A stretch of DNA of 54,373 nt from Prochlorococcus sp. AG-436-E22 (lineage in GTDB: Bacteria > Cyanobacteriota > Cyanobacteriia > PCC-6307 > Cyanobiaceae): NCBI GenBank assembly GCA_003212615.1, contig QCPG01000005.1, forward strand, positions 1-54,373, written 5' to 3'. Positions 1 to 7,706 of this stretch are shown piece by piece. The notes under the pieces were generated by a model. That model made no database searches, was not told the DNA's origin, and saw only the letters and a list, made by a program, of their open reading frames with translations. Position 1 is the stretch's first letter. Each line of letters begins with the position of its first letter. The position numbers were made by a program, and so were the translations under genes.

Positions 1-37
1 ATTCGATAATTTTAAATACTTAGAGTTACCTATAAAT

Positions 38-61
38 AAAAAAAAGGGTATTTGTTTACCC
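38..61 (-). terminator. Rho-independent terminator, minus strand
   Basis: Read on the minus strand, GGGTA and TACCC form a 5-bp stem (57-61 with 46-50) around a 6-nt loop and are followed directly by eight T (complement of 38-45). No convincing minus-strand gene lies immediately upstream, so the transcript it ends is unknown. Confidence 0.55.
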
Positions 62-257
62 TCTACAACACTTATATCATAAGTCTGAATATCAACAAAA
101 ATAAAGTAGTAACTTAAACTTCTTAAGTATTGCTAACCAGCTAAATGAGAACATATATATAATCTTAAAAAATACAAAGCGACTATACTCGAGTATTAAT
201 AACCTATGAATTGCAAGTGTAAAAGAGGACAATATATCAATAGATATAGGAGATCTT

Positions 258-440
258 ATGAAACTATTGAATGACTTCAATGTCCTTCCAAGATACCTAT
301 CTGCATTTAATTATGCGGGTCTAAACTTGAATGAAACTCCACAAGAATTAGAGTAATTTCCTCAGGAATTCCAAAATTTTTGGGATAAGGAATGTAGAAC
401 AAATTCGACTAATCAGAATTATTTAATTTATTTTTTCTGA
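258..440 (+). pseudogene. Small ORF interrupted by an in-frame stop
   Basis: An AGGAGA-like ribosome site sits just before the ATG at 258. The first 32 codons (MKLLNDFNVLPRYLSA...) end at TAA 354-356. Translation of the same frame then continues for 27 further sense codons (FPQEFQNFWDKECRTNS...) to TGA 438-440. The end, with Glu-Cys-Arg-Thr-Asn followed by a short hydrophobic tail, resembles the C-termini of many tiny picocyanobacterial proteins, so I infer a gene of about 59 residues broken by one nonsense change (for example TTA to TAA). The alternative is a genuine 32-aa protein at 258-356. I do not recognise the family. Confidence 0.4.
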
Positions 441-565
441 ACAACCAGTTTTCAAATCTTTATCTATTCTGGAGAAGAAATAGTAATTAATACTGTAGAT
501 ATTGGATCCTTTTTCAACTAAATTATATACATTAGAAAATCCTCACACAATAATTTCTGATAAGT

Positions 566-598
566 AAACACTCTTTTCTCTAAATTAGGGTGTTTTTT
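566..598 (+). terminator. Rho-independent terminator, plus strand
   Basis: AAACACTC (566-573) pairs with GGGTGTTT (588-595) in an 8-bp stem with one T-G pair, a 14-nt loop and a T run to 598. It could end the transcript of the broken small ORF at 258-440. Between 441 and 565 I see only AT-rich sequence. Confidence 0.55.
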
Positions 599-706
599 AT
601 TGCCATAAATCCTTTAAAGAAAAACTGGCACATGTGACAATTTAGTAACATTCCCTTTGTCCCTTCCACGGAAAAGAAATATATGGAATAATTTATAAAT
701 GTGTGA

Positions 707-793
707 AGGAGTGGTTTTACTGAAACAGTGGAAACAAGGAAACACTGGATTTGGCAATGCCAGAAAAGACCTCAAAACTAGGGGTTTTTTTTT
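707..793 (+). ncRNA. Yfr2-family small RNA (candidate)
   Basis: CAGTG (726-730) pairs with CACTG (743-747). The loop carries two GGAAACA-like units (GGAAACAAGGAAACA), which is the hallmark I remember for the 5' stem-loop of the abundant cyanobacterial Yfr2-5 RNAs. A second small hairpin (TGGC 752-755 with GCCA 759-762) follows. Then comes a terminator: ACCTC 769-773 with GGGGT 781-785, and a run of nine T (785-793). A TATAAAT -10-like box at 694-700 would start the RNA near 707, giving about 87 nt, close to the family's usual length. The start site is inferred. Known Yfr2 RNAs act in trans on mRNAs, and the target here is unknown. Confidence 0.72.
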
Positions 794-867
794 GTCTTCA
801 TAAGATATTAAATCTGGACGAATATTACTACCAAATGAAGAATACTCGACCAATAGAATTGCACTAA

Positions 868-981
868 AGTGTCTCCATTTTTCTAGAGATTTTTAATTGA
901 GAAGCTAGTCAAGTCATAGGCGAAAAAGTTCACTCAAAAGAAGACTTTGCATGAATTTTTGAGACTTTAAAACTTCCCTAG
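868..981 (+). other. Possible coding relic in the gene-poor stretch
   Basis: One frame gives protein-like text (SVSIFLEIFN, EASQVIGEKVHSKEDFA, IFETLKLP) broken by TGA at 898 and 952 and closed by TAG at 979. This could be the remains of a small gene. No family is recognised and the case is weak. The rest of 794-1110 is AT-rich without a supportable gene; it contains a 17-codon ATG ORF at 1058-1111 that I do not call. Confidence 0.2.
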
Positions 982-1110
982 AGAGAGTAAGGTTGATTCT
1001 TAGATACCATTTTTGACTTCTTTGTAACTAGAACTTCCAGTAAAAAAGATATTTTAGATGAAGAAAAGACATGGATTTTTGCAAAATTTGTATTTCATAC
1101 TTCTTTCATA

Positions 1111-1133
1111 AAAAAAAGACCCCTTGTGGGATC
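1111..1133 (-). terminator. Terminator behind tRNA-Asn
   Basis: On the minus strand GATCCC (1133-1128) pairs with GGGGTC (1123-1118) around the loop ACAA and is followed by seven or eight T. It lies 30 nt downstream of the tRNA end, where the tRNA transcript would terminate. Confidence 0.7.
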
Positions 1134-1162
1134 TAGTTAGTTGGTATGAACCTTAAAATGAA

Positions 1163-1234
<72 letters not shown>

Positions 1235-1283
1235 ATATAAGATGAATTTAGCTCTTTAAAGTGCCTTATGACAAGTAAAAAGA

Positions 1284-1958
1284 TTAATTATATTCAAATT
1301 TTGATGGTTCTTGCCAGCCAGATAAAAAACCATTTTTCAACTCAGCTACTTCATCAGCATAATTTAATTCTTCATAACGGTGAGTAATCCATAAAGCTGT
1401 TAAAGGTTTTTCATGGTCACTTGTAAGATTTTTAATAGTTTTTAAAACTTTTAATTGACTAGTTTGATCAAGTAACGCTGTAGGCTCATCCAAAAGAATA
1501 AAATTTTTATTACTAATAAGAGCACATGCAATAGTTAAGCGTTGTTTTTGCCCACCGCTTAAAGTATGAACTGGCCTTTTTTCAAAACCAGTCAATCCCA
1601 CCTGAGCAAGCACATAATCAATTTTTTGTGTAATTTCATAATCACTGATATTTTCATTAACATTAAGCAAAAGTTCACTCCTGCAATTTGGCATCAATAT
1701 TTGATGATCAGGGTTTTGAAATACCATCCCAATATTTGCTTGACAATTAACGATTCCATTTTTGGGTTTAATTATTCCATTTATTAATTTTAAAAGAGTA
1801 CTTTTTCCACTTCCATTTTTACCGACTACCATCCAAAATCCAGTTTTTTTTATTGAGAAATTACATTTAAAAATTAAATTTTCCTTTTTTTCAGTATATG
1901 AAAAAGAGACATCTTTGAAATTTATATAAGGAATTTCATTTTGAAAAGAATCTCTCAT
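1284..1958 (-). CDS. ECF/CbiO-type ABC transporter ATPase
   Basis: ATPase that would power a transporter at the inner face of the plasma membrane. It has Walker A GKNGSGKST (46-54), a Q-loop in the form VFQNPDHQ (79-86) typical of energy-coupling-factor ATPases (CbiO/EcfA), signature LSGGQ (133-137), Walker B FILLDEP (153-159) and the switch His193. At 224 aa it has only the nucleotide-binding domain. No EcfT or substrate-binding S component is nearby, so the substrate (cobalt, nickel, a vitamin) cannot be read from context. It starts 7 nt after the end of the small conserved gene upstream and is probably co-transcribed with it. Confidence 0.85.
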   Translation of the reverse strand: MRDSFQNEIPYINFKDVSFSYTEKKENLIFKCNFSIKKTGFWMVVGKNGSGKSTLLKLINGIIKPKNGIVNCQANIGMVFQNPDHQILMPNCRSELLLNVNENISDYEITQKIDYVLAQVGLTGFEKRPVHTLSGGQKQRLTIACALISNKNFILLDEPTALLDQTSQLKVLKTIKNLTSDHEKPLTALWITHRYEELNYADEVAELKNGFLSGWQEPSKFEYN

Positions 1959-1965
1959 TAATTTT

Positions 1966-2250
1966 TTAGTCTATGTTGAGAGAAAATCCTGGTCTTTTAG
2001 CTCCTCCTGCGACTGATGATTTTTCATATATCTGCACAGAAATAATTTCTTGAGCTCTTACAGCAATTAATTTATCTTTTACTTTGTCACAGCTTAATTC
2101 AATCAATTTTGAAGTTTGTCCAGGTTCAGTAATAGAACTTTTTATATCATCATAAATTCTTTTAACATCCTCGAATTCTTTCTTTTGAATTGAAAGCGGA
2201 AAAGGTGAATATCTGAGACTTAGTTCCAGCGAATACATAATAATGATCAA
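1966..2250 (-). CDS. Conserved cyanobacterial hypothetical protein
   Basis: A soluble protein of about 90 residues with no motif I can name. The C-terminus is Gly/Ala-rich (VAGGAKRPGFSLNID). It looks like a short conserved protein seen in picocyanobacteria, but I cannot give a function. There are two possible starts: TTG at 2250, or ATG at 2238 (MYSLELSLRYSP), which resembles how I remember homologues beginning. An AGGAGGG ribosome site lies 2-3 nt before the TTG and about 14 nt before the ATG, so spacing does not settle it. The ABC ATPase follows 7 nt downstream on the same strand. Confidence 0.6.
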   Translation of the reverse strand: MIIIMYSLELSLRYSPFPLSIQKKEFEDVKRIYDDIKSSITEPGQTSKLIELSCDKVKDKLIAVRAQEIISVQIYEKSSVAGGAKRPGFSLNID

Positions 2251-2392
2251 AACCCTCCTTATATAATAATAAATATTCTTCGACTGAAAGTTATTTTAAA
2301 TTAAATTCTTTTGAGAAAATTATATAAAAGATCTTTAAATACAATTAAGATATAAATAGGAGATGTAATTTTGAAATTTAAATAATCATTTC

Positions 2393-3361
2393 ATGGAAAT
2401 AGCAAATGATATAACTTCTCTGGTTGGGAATACCCCATTAGTTAAATTAAATCGAATCAGAAATTACTTTAATTGTTATCCAGAAATAATAGCCAAGCTT
2501 GAAAGTTTCAACCCCTCAGCTTCTGTTAAAGATCGAATTGCTTATTCAATGTTATGTAAAGCTGAAGAAGAAGGGTTAATAACACCAGATAAAACAACAT
2601 TAATTGAAGCAACAAGTGGAAATACTGGCATCGCATTAGCAATGGTTGCTGCAGCAAAAGGCTATAAATTGATATTAACTATGCCGGATACGATGAGTAT
2701 TGAAAGAAGGGCAATGTTGAGAGCATATGGAGCTGAATTACAGCTAACACCAGGTAAAGACGGGATGAAAGGAGCTTTAGATTTTGCTAATGAGTTGTCT
2801 TCAAGTATTGCCAATAGCTATCAATTTAATCAATTTGAAAACTTTGCTAATCCCGATATTCATGAAAGAACAACGGCGCAAGAAATATGGGCCCAATCTA
2901 ATAACAATTTAGATGGACTAGTTACAGGTGTAGGCACAGGAGGAACAATTACTGGTTGTGCACGTTTTTTGAAAAAAGTTAATCCAAGTTGCAAAATTTA
3001 TGCTGTAGAGCCCAAACAAAGTGCCGTCATTTCAGGAGAAAAAGCAGGATCTCATTCAATTCAAGGAATAGGAGCAGGTTTCGTACCGAAAGTTCTGAAT
3101 ACTAAATTAATAGATGAAATTATTAAAATAGATGATGATGAAGCCTTTTATTATGGACGTTTATTAGCTCGATTAGAAGGTCTTTTATCTGGCATCAGCA
3201 GCGGTGCAGCTTTAGCAGCAACTATAAAAATAGGTGAAAGGAAAGAACTAATGAATAAAAGATTGATAGTAATTCTTCCAAGTTTTGGTGAAAGATATTT
3301 ATCAACAGCAATGTTTGAATCGAACACTTCGATTCAAGCCAGAAAAGATGGTTATCTTTAA
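2393..3361 (+). CDS. cysK: Cysteine synthase A (O-acetylserine sulfhydrylase)
   Basis: PLP enzyme that makes cysteine from O-acetylserine and sulfide, the last step of sulfate assimilation, in the cytoplasm. The PLP lysine is K46 in SASVKDR; the substrate loop SGNTG is at 75-79 and the phosphate-binding GTGGT at 181-185. At 322 aa it has the full family length. A J-domain gene follows 15 nt later on the same strand. cysH, an earlier step of the same pathway, lies far away at 37.4 kb. I favour CysK over CysM because of overall similarity; the two are hard to separate by eye. Confidence 0.93.
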   Translation: MEIANDITSLVGNTPLVKLNRIRNYFNCYPEIIAKLESFNPSASVKDRIAYSMLCKAEEEGLITPDKTTLIEATSGNTGIALAMVAAAKGYKLILTMPDTMSIERRAMLRAYGAELQLTPGKDGMKGALDFANELSSSIANSYQFNQFENFANPDIHERTTAQEIWAQSNNNLDGLVTGVGTGGTITGCARFLKKVNPSCKIYAVEPKQSAVISGEKAGSHSIQGIGAGFVPKVLNTKLIDEIIKIDDDEAFYYGRLLARLEGLLSGISSGAALAATIKIGERKELMNKRLIVILPSFGERYLSTAMFESNTSIQARKDGYL

Positions 3362-3376
3362 TGCCTAATTTTAAAA

Positions 3377-4054
3377 ATGGAAAAAAATTTTTATGAAGAA
3401 TTAGGCCTCGAAAGAAATGCAACCAAGAGTGAAATTAAATCTTCATATCGTTCTTTAGTTAAACAACATCATCCTGATGCAGGCGGAGACAAAGAACGAT
3501 TTCTTGCAATACAAAATGCCTGGGAGACTCTAAATGACCCTGTAAAAAAAGAAAAATACGATAAAGAAATTTTCTCTTCCAGTGCCTCATTTGATTCATT
3601 AAATGAAAATTGGGAAGAGAAATTTAATTCAAAAAAATATAATTCCGCGCTAAAAGACAAAGAAGTGAAAACATGGATTAAAGAAATTTATACTCCGATT
3701 AATAGATTAATTAGCGAAATAATTAAACCTTTGAATAATGAAATAAAAGAACTATCTGCTGATCCTTATGATGACGAATTAATGGAAAATTTTTGCAATT
3801 ACATAAGTTTTTCAAAAAAGAAAATAGAAAAAGTCTATAGAATTTATAATAAAAAATTAGTACCAAAGTCTATTGCAGCTTTAGGATTAGATCTTTATCA
3901 TTGTTTTTCACACGTCAAAGATGCACTATCAGAGCTTGATAGATATACGCAAGGATATGTAGATGATTACTTATTTGGCGGTAAAGAAATGATTAAAGAA
4001 GCAAAAAGAATTCAAACAAAGATGGCTATGGAGAAAAAAAATAAAAATTTTTAG
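3377..4054 (+). CDS. J-domain (DnaJ-like) protein
   Basis: The N-terminal J domain (about 4-63) carries HPD at 32-34, the site that stimulates an Hsp70 ATPase. There is no Gly/Phe region and no zinc-finger CXXCXGXG repeat, so this is a class C J-protein and not canonical DnaJ. The remaining 160 residues are Lys/Glu-rich and helical and probably bind the client or partner, which I cannot name. It lies 15 nt behind cysK, likely on one transcript. Confidence 0.88.
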   Translation: MEKNFYEELGLERNATKSEIKSSYRSLVKQHHPDAGGDKERFLAIQNAWETLNDPVKKEKYDKEIFSSSASFDSLNENWEEKFNSKKYNSALKDKEVKTWIKEIYTPINRLISEIIKPLNNEIKELSADPYDDELMENFCNYISFSKKKIEKVYRIYNKKLVPKSIAALGLDLYHCFSHVKDALSELDRYTQGYVDDYLFGGKEMIKEAKRIQTKMAMEKKNKNF

Positions 4055-4064
4055 ATATAAATTT

Positions 4065-4301
4065 CTATTTAATAAATTCTTTAAGTTGATCTAATTTCAA
4101 CCAAACATCTGGAACAGGTCTGCGCCATCGAACCTGCGCATATTCTTCTTTGACGGAAAGGATCTCTCCAGGACCTTCAAAAACATACTTAGGTAAATCA
4201 TCATCACTTGCAAGCGCCTCAATACTTTTTATGTAATTTGCTCTGTCGACAAAAACTAAGCTTCCTTTCTTGAGAGGTTTCTGTTGAATAGAATCTGTCA
4301 T
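4065..4301 (-). CDS. ndhO: NAD(P)H-quinone oxidoreductase subunit O
   Basis: Small subunit of the cyanobacterial NDH-1 complex, which carries cyclic and respiratory electron flow at the thylakoid. The 78-aa protein has the family core: LKKGSLVFVDRANY near the N-terminus, EGPGEIL in the middle and AQVRWRRPVPDVWL near the end, an SH3-like fold. It converges on the J-domain gene with 10 nt between stops. NdhO is not needed for the core reaction and is reported to modulate the complex. Confidence 0.93.
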   Translation of the reverse strand: MTDSIQQKPLKKGSLVFVDRANYIKSIEALASDDDLPKYVFEGPGEILSVKEEYAQVRWRRPVPDVWLKLDQLKEFIK

Positions 4302-4437
4302 AATAAAGTCCAGGAGTTCTTAGAAATCTATTATACAAAATCTTGTTTGATAAATATTAAAAAAAAATTGATTACGGAATAATAATTACAAACTTCAAAA
4401 AAATTTAATAGCCTTAATTGATAAATATCTAAATAAT

Positions 4438-5364
4438 ATGCGTCTTCTACTCCTTGGCTGTACTGGATTTGTTGGTAAAGAATTAGTGCCAAAACTATTG
4501 AATGAAAATCACGAGATATACATTGTAAGTAGAAAACCTATAAGTAAATTAAAAATTGATTTAGATTTGAATAAATTCAAATTTATTCAAATAGATTTAT
4601 CAAAAGAACAAAACTGGAATAACGAAAATCTTCTAAATATTTTAAGAGAGGTAGATGGAATTATTAATTTAATGGGAGAACCGATAGCAGAAAAAAAATG
4701 GACTCATTCACAAAAACAGAAGATTAAAAATAGTCGAATTAACACAACGCAATTTTTGATGAAGACTCTTAAAATTGCTAAAATCAACCCAAAAGTAATT
4801 ATCAATGGATCGGCAATAGGATATTACGGTACAAGTTTGTCGGATGAATTCACTGAAAATAGTCTTGAAGGAAAAGACTTTTTAGCTAATCTTTGCAAAA
4901 AATGGGAAGCAGTTGCTGCTGAAAAACCATTTTTCTCAAGGTTAGTTATTTTTAGAATTGGAATTGTTCTAGAGGCAGATGGAGGAGCATTAGGAAAAAT
5001 GCTCCCTATATTTAAAGTTGGATTAGGTGGACCAATTGGAGATGGTAAGCAATGGATGAGTTGGATTCATAGAAGTGATTTATGTGCATTAATTACTCAA
5101 GCGTTAGTTGATAAAAAGTATTCAGGAGTATTTAATGCTGTTGCACCAAATCCAGTATTAATGAAAGACTTTTCTCAGACTTTAGGCAAATGTCTGAATA
5201 GACCTAATTTACTTCCAGTACCTGGAGCGGTTTTAAAAATATTGTTAGGAGATGGAGCAAAAGTTGTATTAGAAGGACAAAAAGTAATAAGCAGTAAACT
5301 CAAAAATTATAATTTTAAATATCCTCTTCTTGAGAACGCAATTTACGCCTCCACCAAGAATTAA
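4438..5364 (+). CDS. TIGR01777 / SDR39U1-type NAD(P)-dependent epimerase
   Basis: Atypical short-chain dehydrogenase (YfcH/SDR39U1 group, substrate unknown). It has a Rossmann GCTGFVG (7-13), NLMGEPI (77-83), the active-site segment SAIGYYG (125-131) and a C-terminal domain with VAPNPV and a proline-rich turn (DUF1731-like). The 308-aa length is full. Its last 50 nt overlap the convergent 89-aa membrane-protein gene. A role in plastid and cyanobacterial division has been reported for a relative (GC1/SulA), but nothing here tests that. Confidence 0.88.
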   Translation: MRLLLLGCTGFVGKELVPKLLNENHEIYIVSRKPISKLKIDLDLNKFKFIQIDLSKEQNWNNENLLNILREVDGIINLMGEPIAEKKWTHSQKQKIKNSRINTTQFLMKTLKIAKINPKVIINGSAIGYYGTSLSDEFTENSLEGKDFLANLCKKWEAVAAEKPFFSRLVIFRIGIVLEADGGALGKMLPIFKVGLGGPIGDGKQWMSWIHRSDLCALITQALVDKKYSGVFNAVAPNPVLMKDFSQTLGKCLNRPNLLPVPGAVLKILLGDGAKVVLEGQKVISSKLKNYNFKYPLLENAIYASTKN

Positions 5365-5584
5365 TACCGTTTACTAAAGCACCAATAATAAGAATTGTTA
5401 TTAATGGGACTATCAAAGGATTCCAAACTATCTGAATAAAATTAAGAAAAATAAATATCCCATTTAATTGCATGATGATTGCAAAAATAAAAAATATTGC
5501 AAAAAAAATTACTGTAAATAAATTTATTAATAACAAATTATCGATTATTTGTTTTAACTTATTTTGATTATTTTCCTTAGTCAT
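5315..5584 (-). CDS. Small two-helix membrane protein, unknown
   Basis: An 89-aa protein with two hydrophobic stretches (about 18-45 and 50-72), a charged N-terminus and a C-terminus with Trp-Trp-Arg-Arg. No family is recognised. It overlaps the convergent epimerase gene by 50 nt. The upstream LpxB-related gene ends at 5577, so the two overlap by 8 nt, as in an operon. It may serve the same membrane process as that gene (inference). Confidence 0.65.
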   Translation of the reverse strand: MTKENNQNKLKQIIDNLLLINLFTVIFFAIFFIFAIIMQLNGIFIFLNFIQIVWNPLIVPLITILIIGALVNGINSWWRRKLRSQEEDI

Positions 5585-6779
5585 TTTTTATAACAATATT
5601 CATATCATCAACCATCTTAAGACAAGCTTGGTTTTCACCAAGTCTTTTTTTGGCATTTTCATTACATGAGATCATAAACTTCTTATTTAGCTTTATTAAA
5701 TATATTACTTTTATTAGCAATTTTATTGTCTGATTTATTTGATCATTCTTATCTTTATAATTACTGGCACAAAAAACATATTTTCCAAGCAAACGTCTTT
5801 GCGCTTCTGCAAAAGATTTTGTAAATTGTGGACCTTTACCTTCAATCTGAATAACCGGCTTTCCTAATCCAATCGCTTGCTCTGCTGCCGTTCCTGCCAT
5901 GCTGATACAGCATTTACTTTTCAATAATATTTTGTCAAAATTATTCCAATATATATTCACTTCTAAAGATTTATATTGGAATTTCAAGAGATACTTCTCT
6001 TTTATTGTTTCTAGGTTTAACCATCTTCTATTTTGAAATATCTCCTTTATTTTTGATGAAGATAAAGCATTAACTATAGCAAAATTAAACTCAATTTTTT
6101 GAAAATATCTGAAATCTGACAGTGCCTCTAATACCTCTAACATAAAAACAAAATTATCTAAAATCTCGGGGGATCTACTTCCTGGAAATAATCCAATACT
6201 AAATGCAGATTCCTTTAATTCTTTGTTTCTAGAAAAAAACTTATCCATAAATGGATTGCCTAAAAAAGACACTTTCTTTTTTAATTGCAAAGTCAAATCA
6301 TCAGCCGTAAGCGAATCTCTCGTATATATTTTTTTTGCCTTTTGTGAGAGCAAGAAAAATTGAGAAGGCCATGGTAATTTTAACTTCCCTTCATAATGAC
6401 TGGAATAAGCAACTAGATATATAAAAAAATCTTTCTTACAAACCCATGCAAAAAAAACTGGCACTATATCTCCAACCACAAAAAAATAATCATATTTTTT
6501 TCTTATTTTGTAAGTTAAATATAATCTTTTTAAAACATAAAAGATTTCTCCTCCAAATATCTCAGTTAGTCTTCCCTTCAAAGAATTATAGCCAATTCCT
6601 CCAGTACTAAATTCTTTAGTTTTTCCAATAATCTTAATTTTTTCTTTTTCGTAATGGTTTCCTTTACCAACAATTGGCAAAGCATGAACAGAATAACCAC
6701 TTTTTACGAATTGCTTAGCTATTAAACTCCCAGATAGATCTTCTCCATGCCCATTACTCAAAAATAAAATTCTTGACAA
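5577..6779 (-). CDS. Lipid-A-disaccharide synthase-related protein (TIGR03492)
   Basis: A 400-aa glycosyltransferase-like protein in the cyanobacterial family related to LpxB. The N-terminus is SNGHGEDLSG (8-17). VVGDIVPVFFAW lies in the first half, and GLFPGSRSPEI marks the start of the second Rossmann-like domain. CISMAGTAAEQAIGLGKPVIQ is the sugar-nucleotide site typical of GT-B enzymes. True lipid A synthesis genes are not seen here, so the acceptor is probably another glycolipid or cell-wall component. It overlaps the small membrane protein gene downstream and follows a TPR gene by 1 nt. Confidence 0.82.
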   Translation of the reverse strand: MSRILFLSNGHGEDLSGSLIAKQFVKSGYSVHALPIVGKGNHYEKEKIKIIGKTKEFSTGGIGYNSLKGRLTEIFGGEIFYVLKRLYLTYKIRKKYDYFFVVGDIVPVFFAWVCKKDFFIYLVAYSSHYEGKLKLPWPSQFFLLSQKAKKIYTRDSLTADDLTLQLKKKVSFLGNPFMDKFFSRNKELKESAFSIGLFPGSRSPEILDNFVFMLEVLEALSDFRYFQKIEFNFAIVNALSSSKIKEIFQNRRWLNLETIKEKYLLKFQYKSLEVNIYWNNFDKILLKSKCCISMAGTAAEQAIGLGKPVIQIEGKGPQFTKSFAEAQRRLLGKYVFCASNYKDKNDQINQTIKLLIKVIYLIKLNKKFMISCNENAKKRLGENQACLKMVDDMNIVIKND

Positions 6780-6780
6780 T

Positions 6781-7209
6781 TTAAAATTCCAACCATTTTT
6801 TAACTTTGGTTAACTCAGGCCAATCTGGATATCTACTTAATCCGTCTTCAACAGATTCTTTCAACTCACTTTTCACATCTGGCATCATCATAGACATTTT
6901 TTTTATTAACTCAATATGATCCCTAACACCTTTATTATTAGTAGCCAAAAGAGCTAAAGACAAATTCATTCTTGCTTGTGGATCTTGCTGATTTAATCGA
7001 ACAGCTTGTCTAGCAGCTGCCAAAGCTTCTTCATTATTTTTCAAAAGTAATTGGAGCCATGATAGACAAGTCCAGGCAGCAAAATGATTTGGTATTTGCT
7101 GTATAATTTTTTGAAAATCTTGAACGATTGGAATTAAATTTTGGCCAGCTTTATATTTAGATAGAGCTGCATTAAAATCATCTTCGATGGGATTAATTTC
7201 GTTATTCAT
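6781..7209 (-). CDS. TPR-repeat protein
   Basis: A 142-aa helical protein with at least two tetratricopeptide units: PNHFAAWTCLSWLQLLLKNN and EEALAAARQAVRLNQQDPQA, at about residues 36-85. These repeats usually bind partner proteins. It lies 6 nt behind the A-type Fe-S carrier gene and 1 nt before the LpxB-related gene, so one minus-strand operon is likely. The partner is unknown. Confidence 0.8.
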   Translation of the reverse strand: MNNEINPIEDDFNAALSKYKAGQNLIPIVQDFQKIIQQIPNHFAAWTCLSWLQLLLKNNEEALAAARQAVRLNQQDPQARMNLSLALLATNNKGVRDHIELIKKMSMMMPDVKSELKESVEDGLSRYPDWPELTKVKKWLEF

Positions 7210-7215
7210 TATTAA

Positions 7216-7608
7216 TTAAACTGCAAAGGAGCTTCCACAACCGCAAGTTTGAGAAGCATTAGGATTTACAAAATTAAAGCCACCGCCAATTAATTCCTTA
7301 CTAAAATCTAATTGCATTCCATAAATATATAAGAGACTTTTAGGATCACAAACAACTTGAAAGCTTTGAGAAGCTTTTAATGAGTAATCATAAACTTTAT
7401 CATCGGGATTTATTTCATTACTTCCTATAAAATCCATCGTATAACTCATCCCACTACAACCACCTGATCTTACTCCTACCCTGAGTGCTTTTTTATCACT
7501 TTGGCCATTTAATAAATTTGAAATTTGCTCTATAGCATCATTTGTAATTAAGATACCCTTGCCATCATCAGAATTCTTAATTTCCTGCTTAAATTCTACA
7601 TTTTCCAT
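7216..7608 (-). CDS. A-type iron-sulfur carrier (SufA/IscA family)
   Basis: Carries or assembles Fe-S clusters for transfer to apoproteins. The three cluster-ligand cysteines are C51 (SGGCSGMSY) and C122/C124 (QTCGCGSSF). I chose the ATG at 7608 (MENVEFKQ, 130 aa); the upstream in-frame extension of 37 residues is not family-like, and AGGAAA lies 9 nt before this ATG. The gene is far from sufBCDS (44.9 kb), as is common in cyanobacteria. Divergent zds starts about 100 nt away. Confidence 0.92.
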   Translation of the reverse strand: MENVEFKQEIKNSDDGKGILITNDAIEQISNLLNGQSDKKALRVGVRSGGCSGMSYTMDFIGSNEINPDDKVYDYSLKASQSFQVVCDPKSLLYIYGMQLDFSKELIGGGFNFVNPNASQTCGCGSSFAV

Positions 7609-7706
7609 AAACAAAGATTTCCTACTATTTATAATATAAAAACTTAATCGATAGGATGCATGGACAAACAATATCCAAACTTGATTTGTTATAATTCTAA
7701 GAAAAA

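Noticed and set aside
92-280. 62-aa minus-strand ORF between the orphan terminator and the small ORF
   Set aside because: Composition is Phe/Ile/Ser-rich from AT bias, no motif or ribosome site, and it overlaps the better-supported plus-strand ORF start at 258.
700-715. Yfr1-like ACTCCTTCACAC motif on the minus strand
   Set aside because: It differs from the Yfr1 core as I remember it by an extra T, and no Yfr1-type stem-loops surround it. It lies in the 5' part of the Yfr2-like locus.
614-853. 79-aa minus-strand ORF opposite the sRNA candidate
   Set aside because: It runs antisense through the hairpins and terminator of the Yfr2-like RNA, and its His/Pro/Phe-rich translation shows no family feature.
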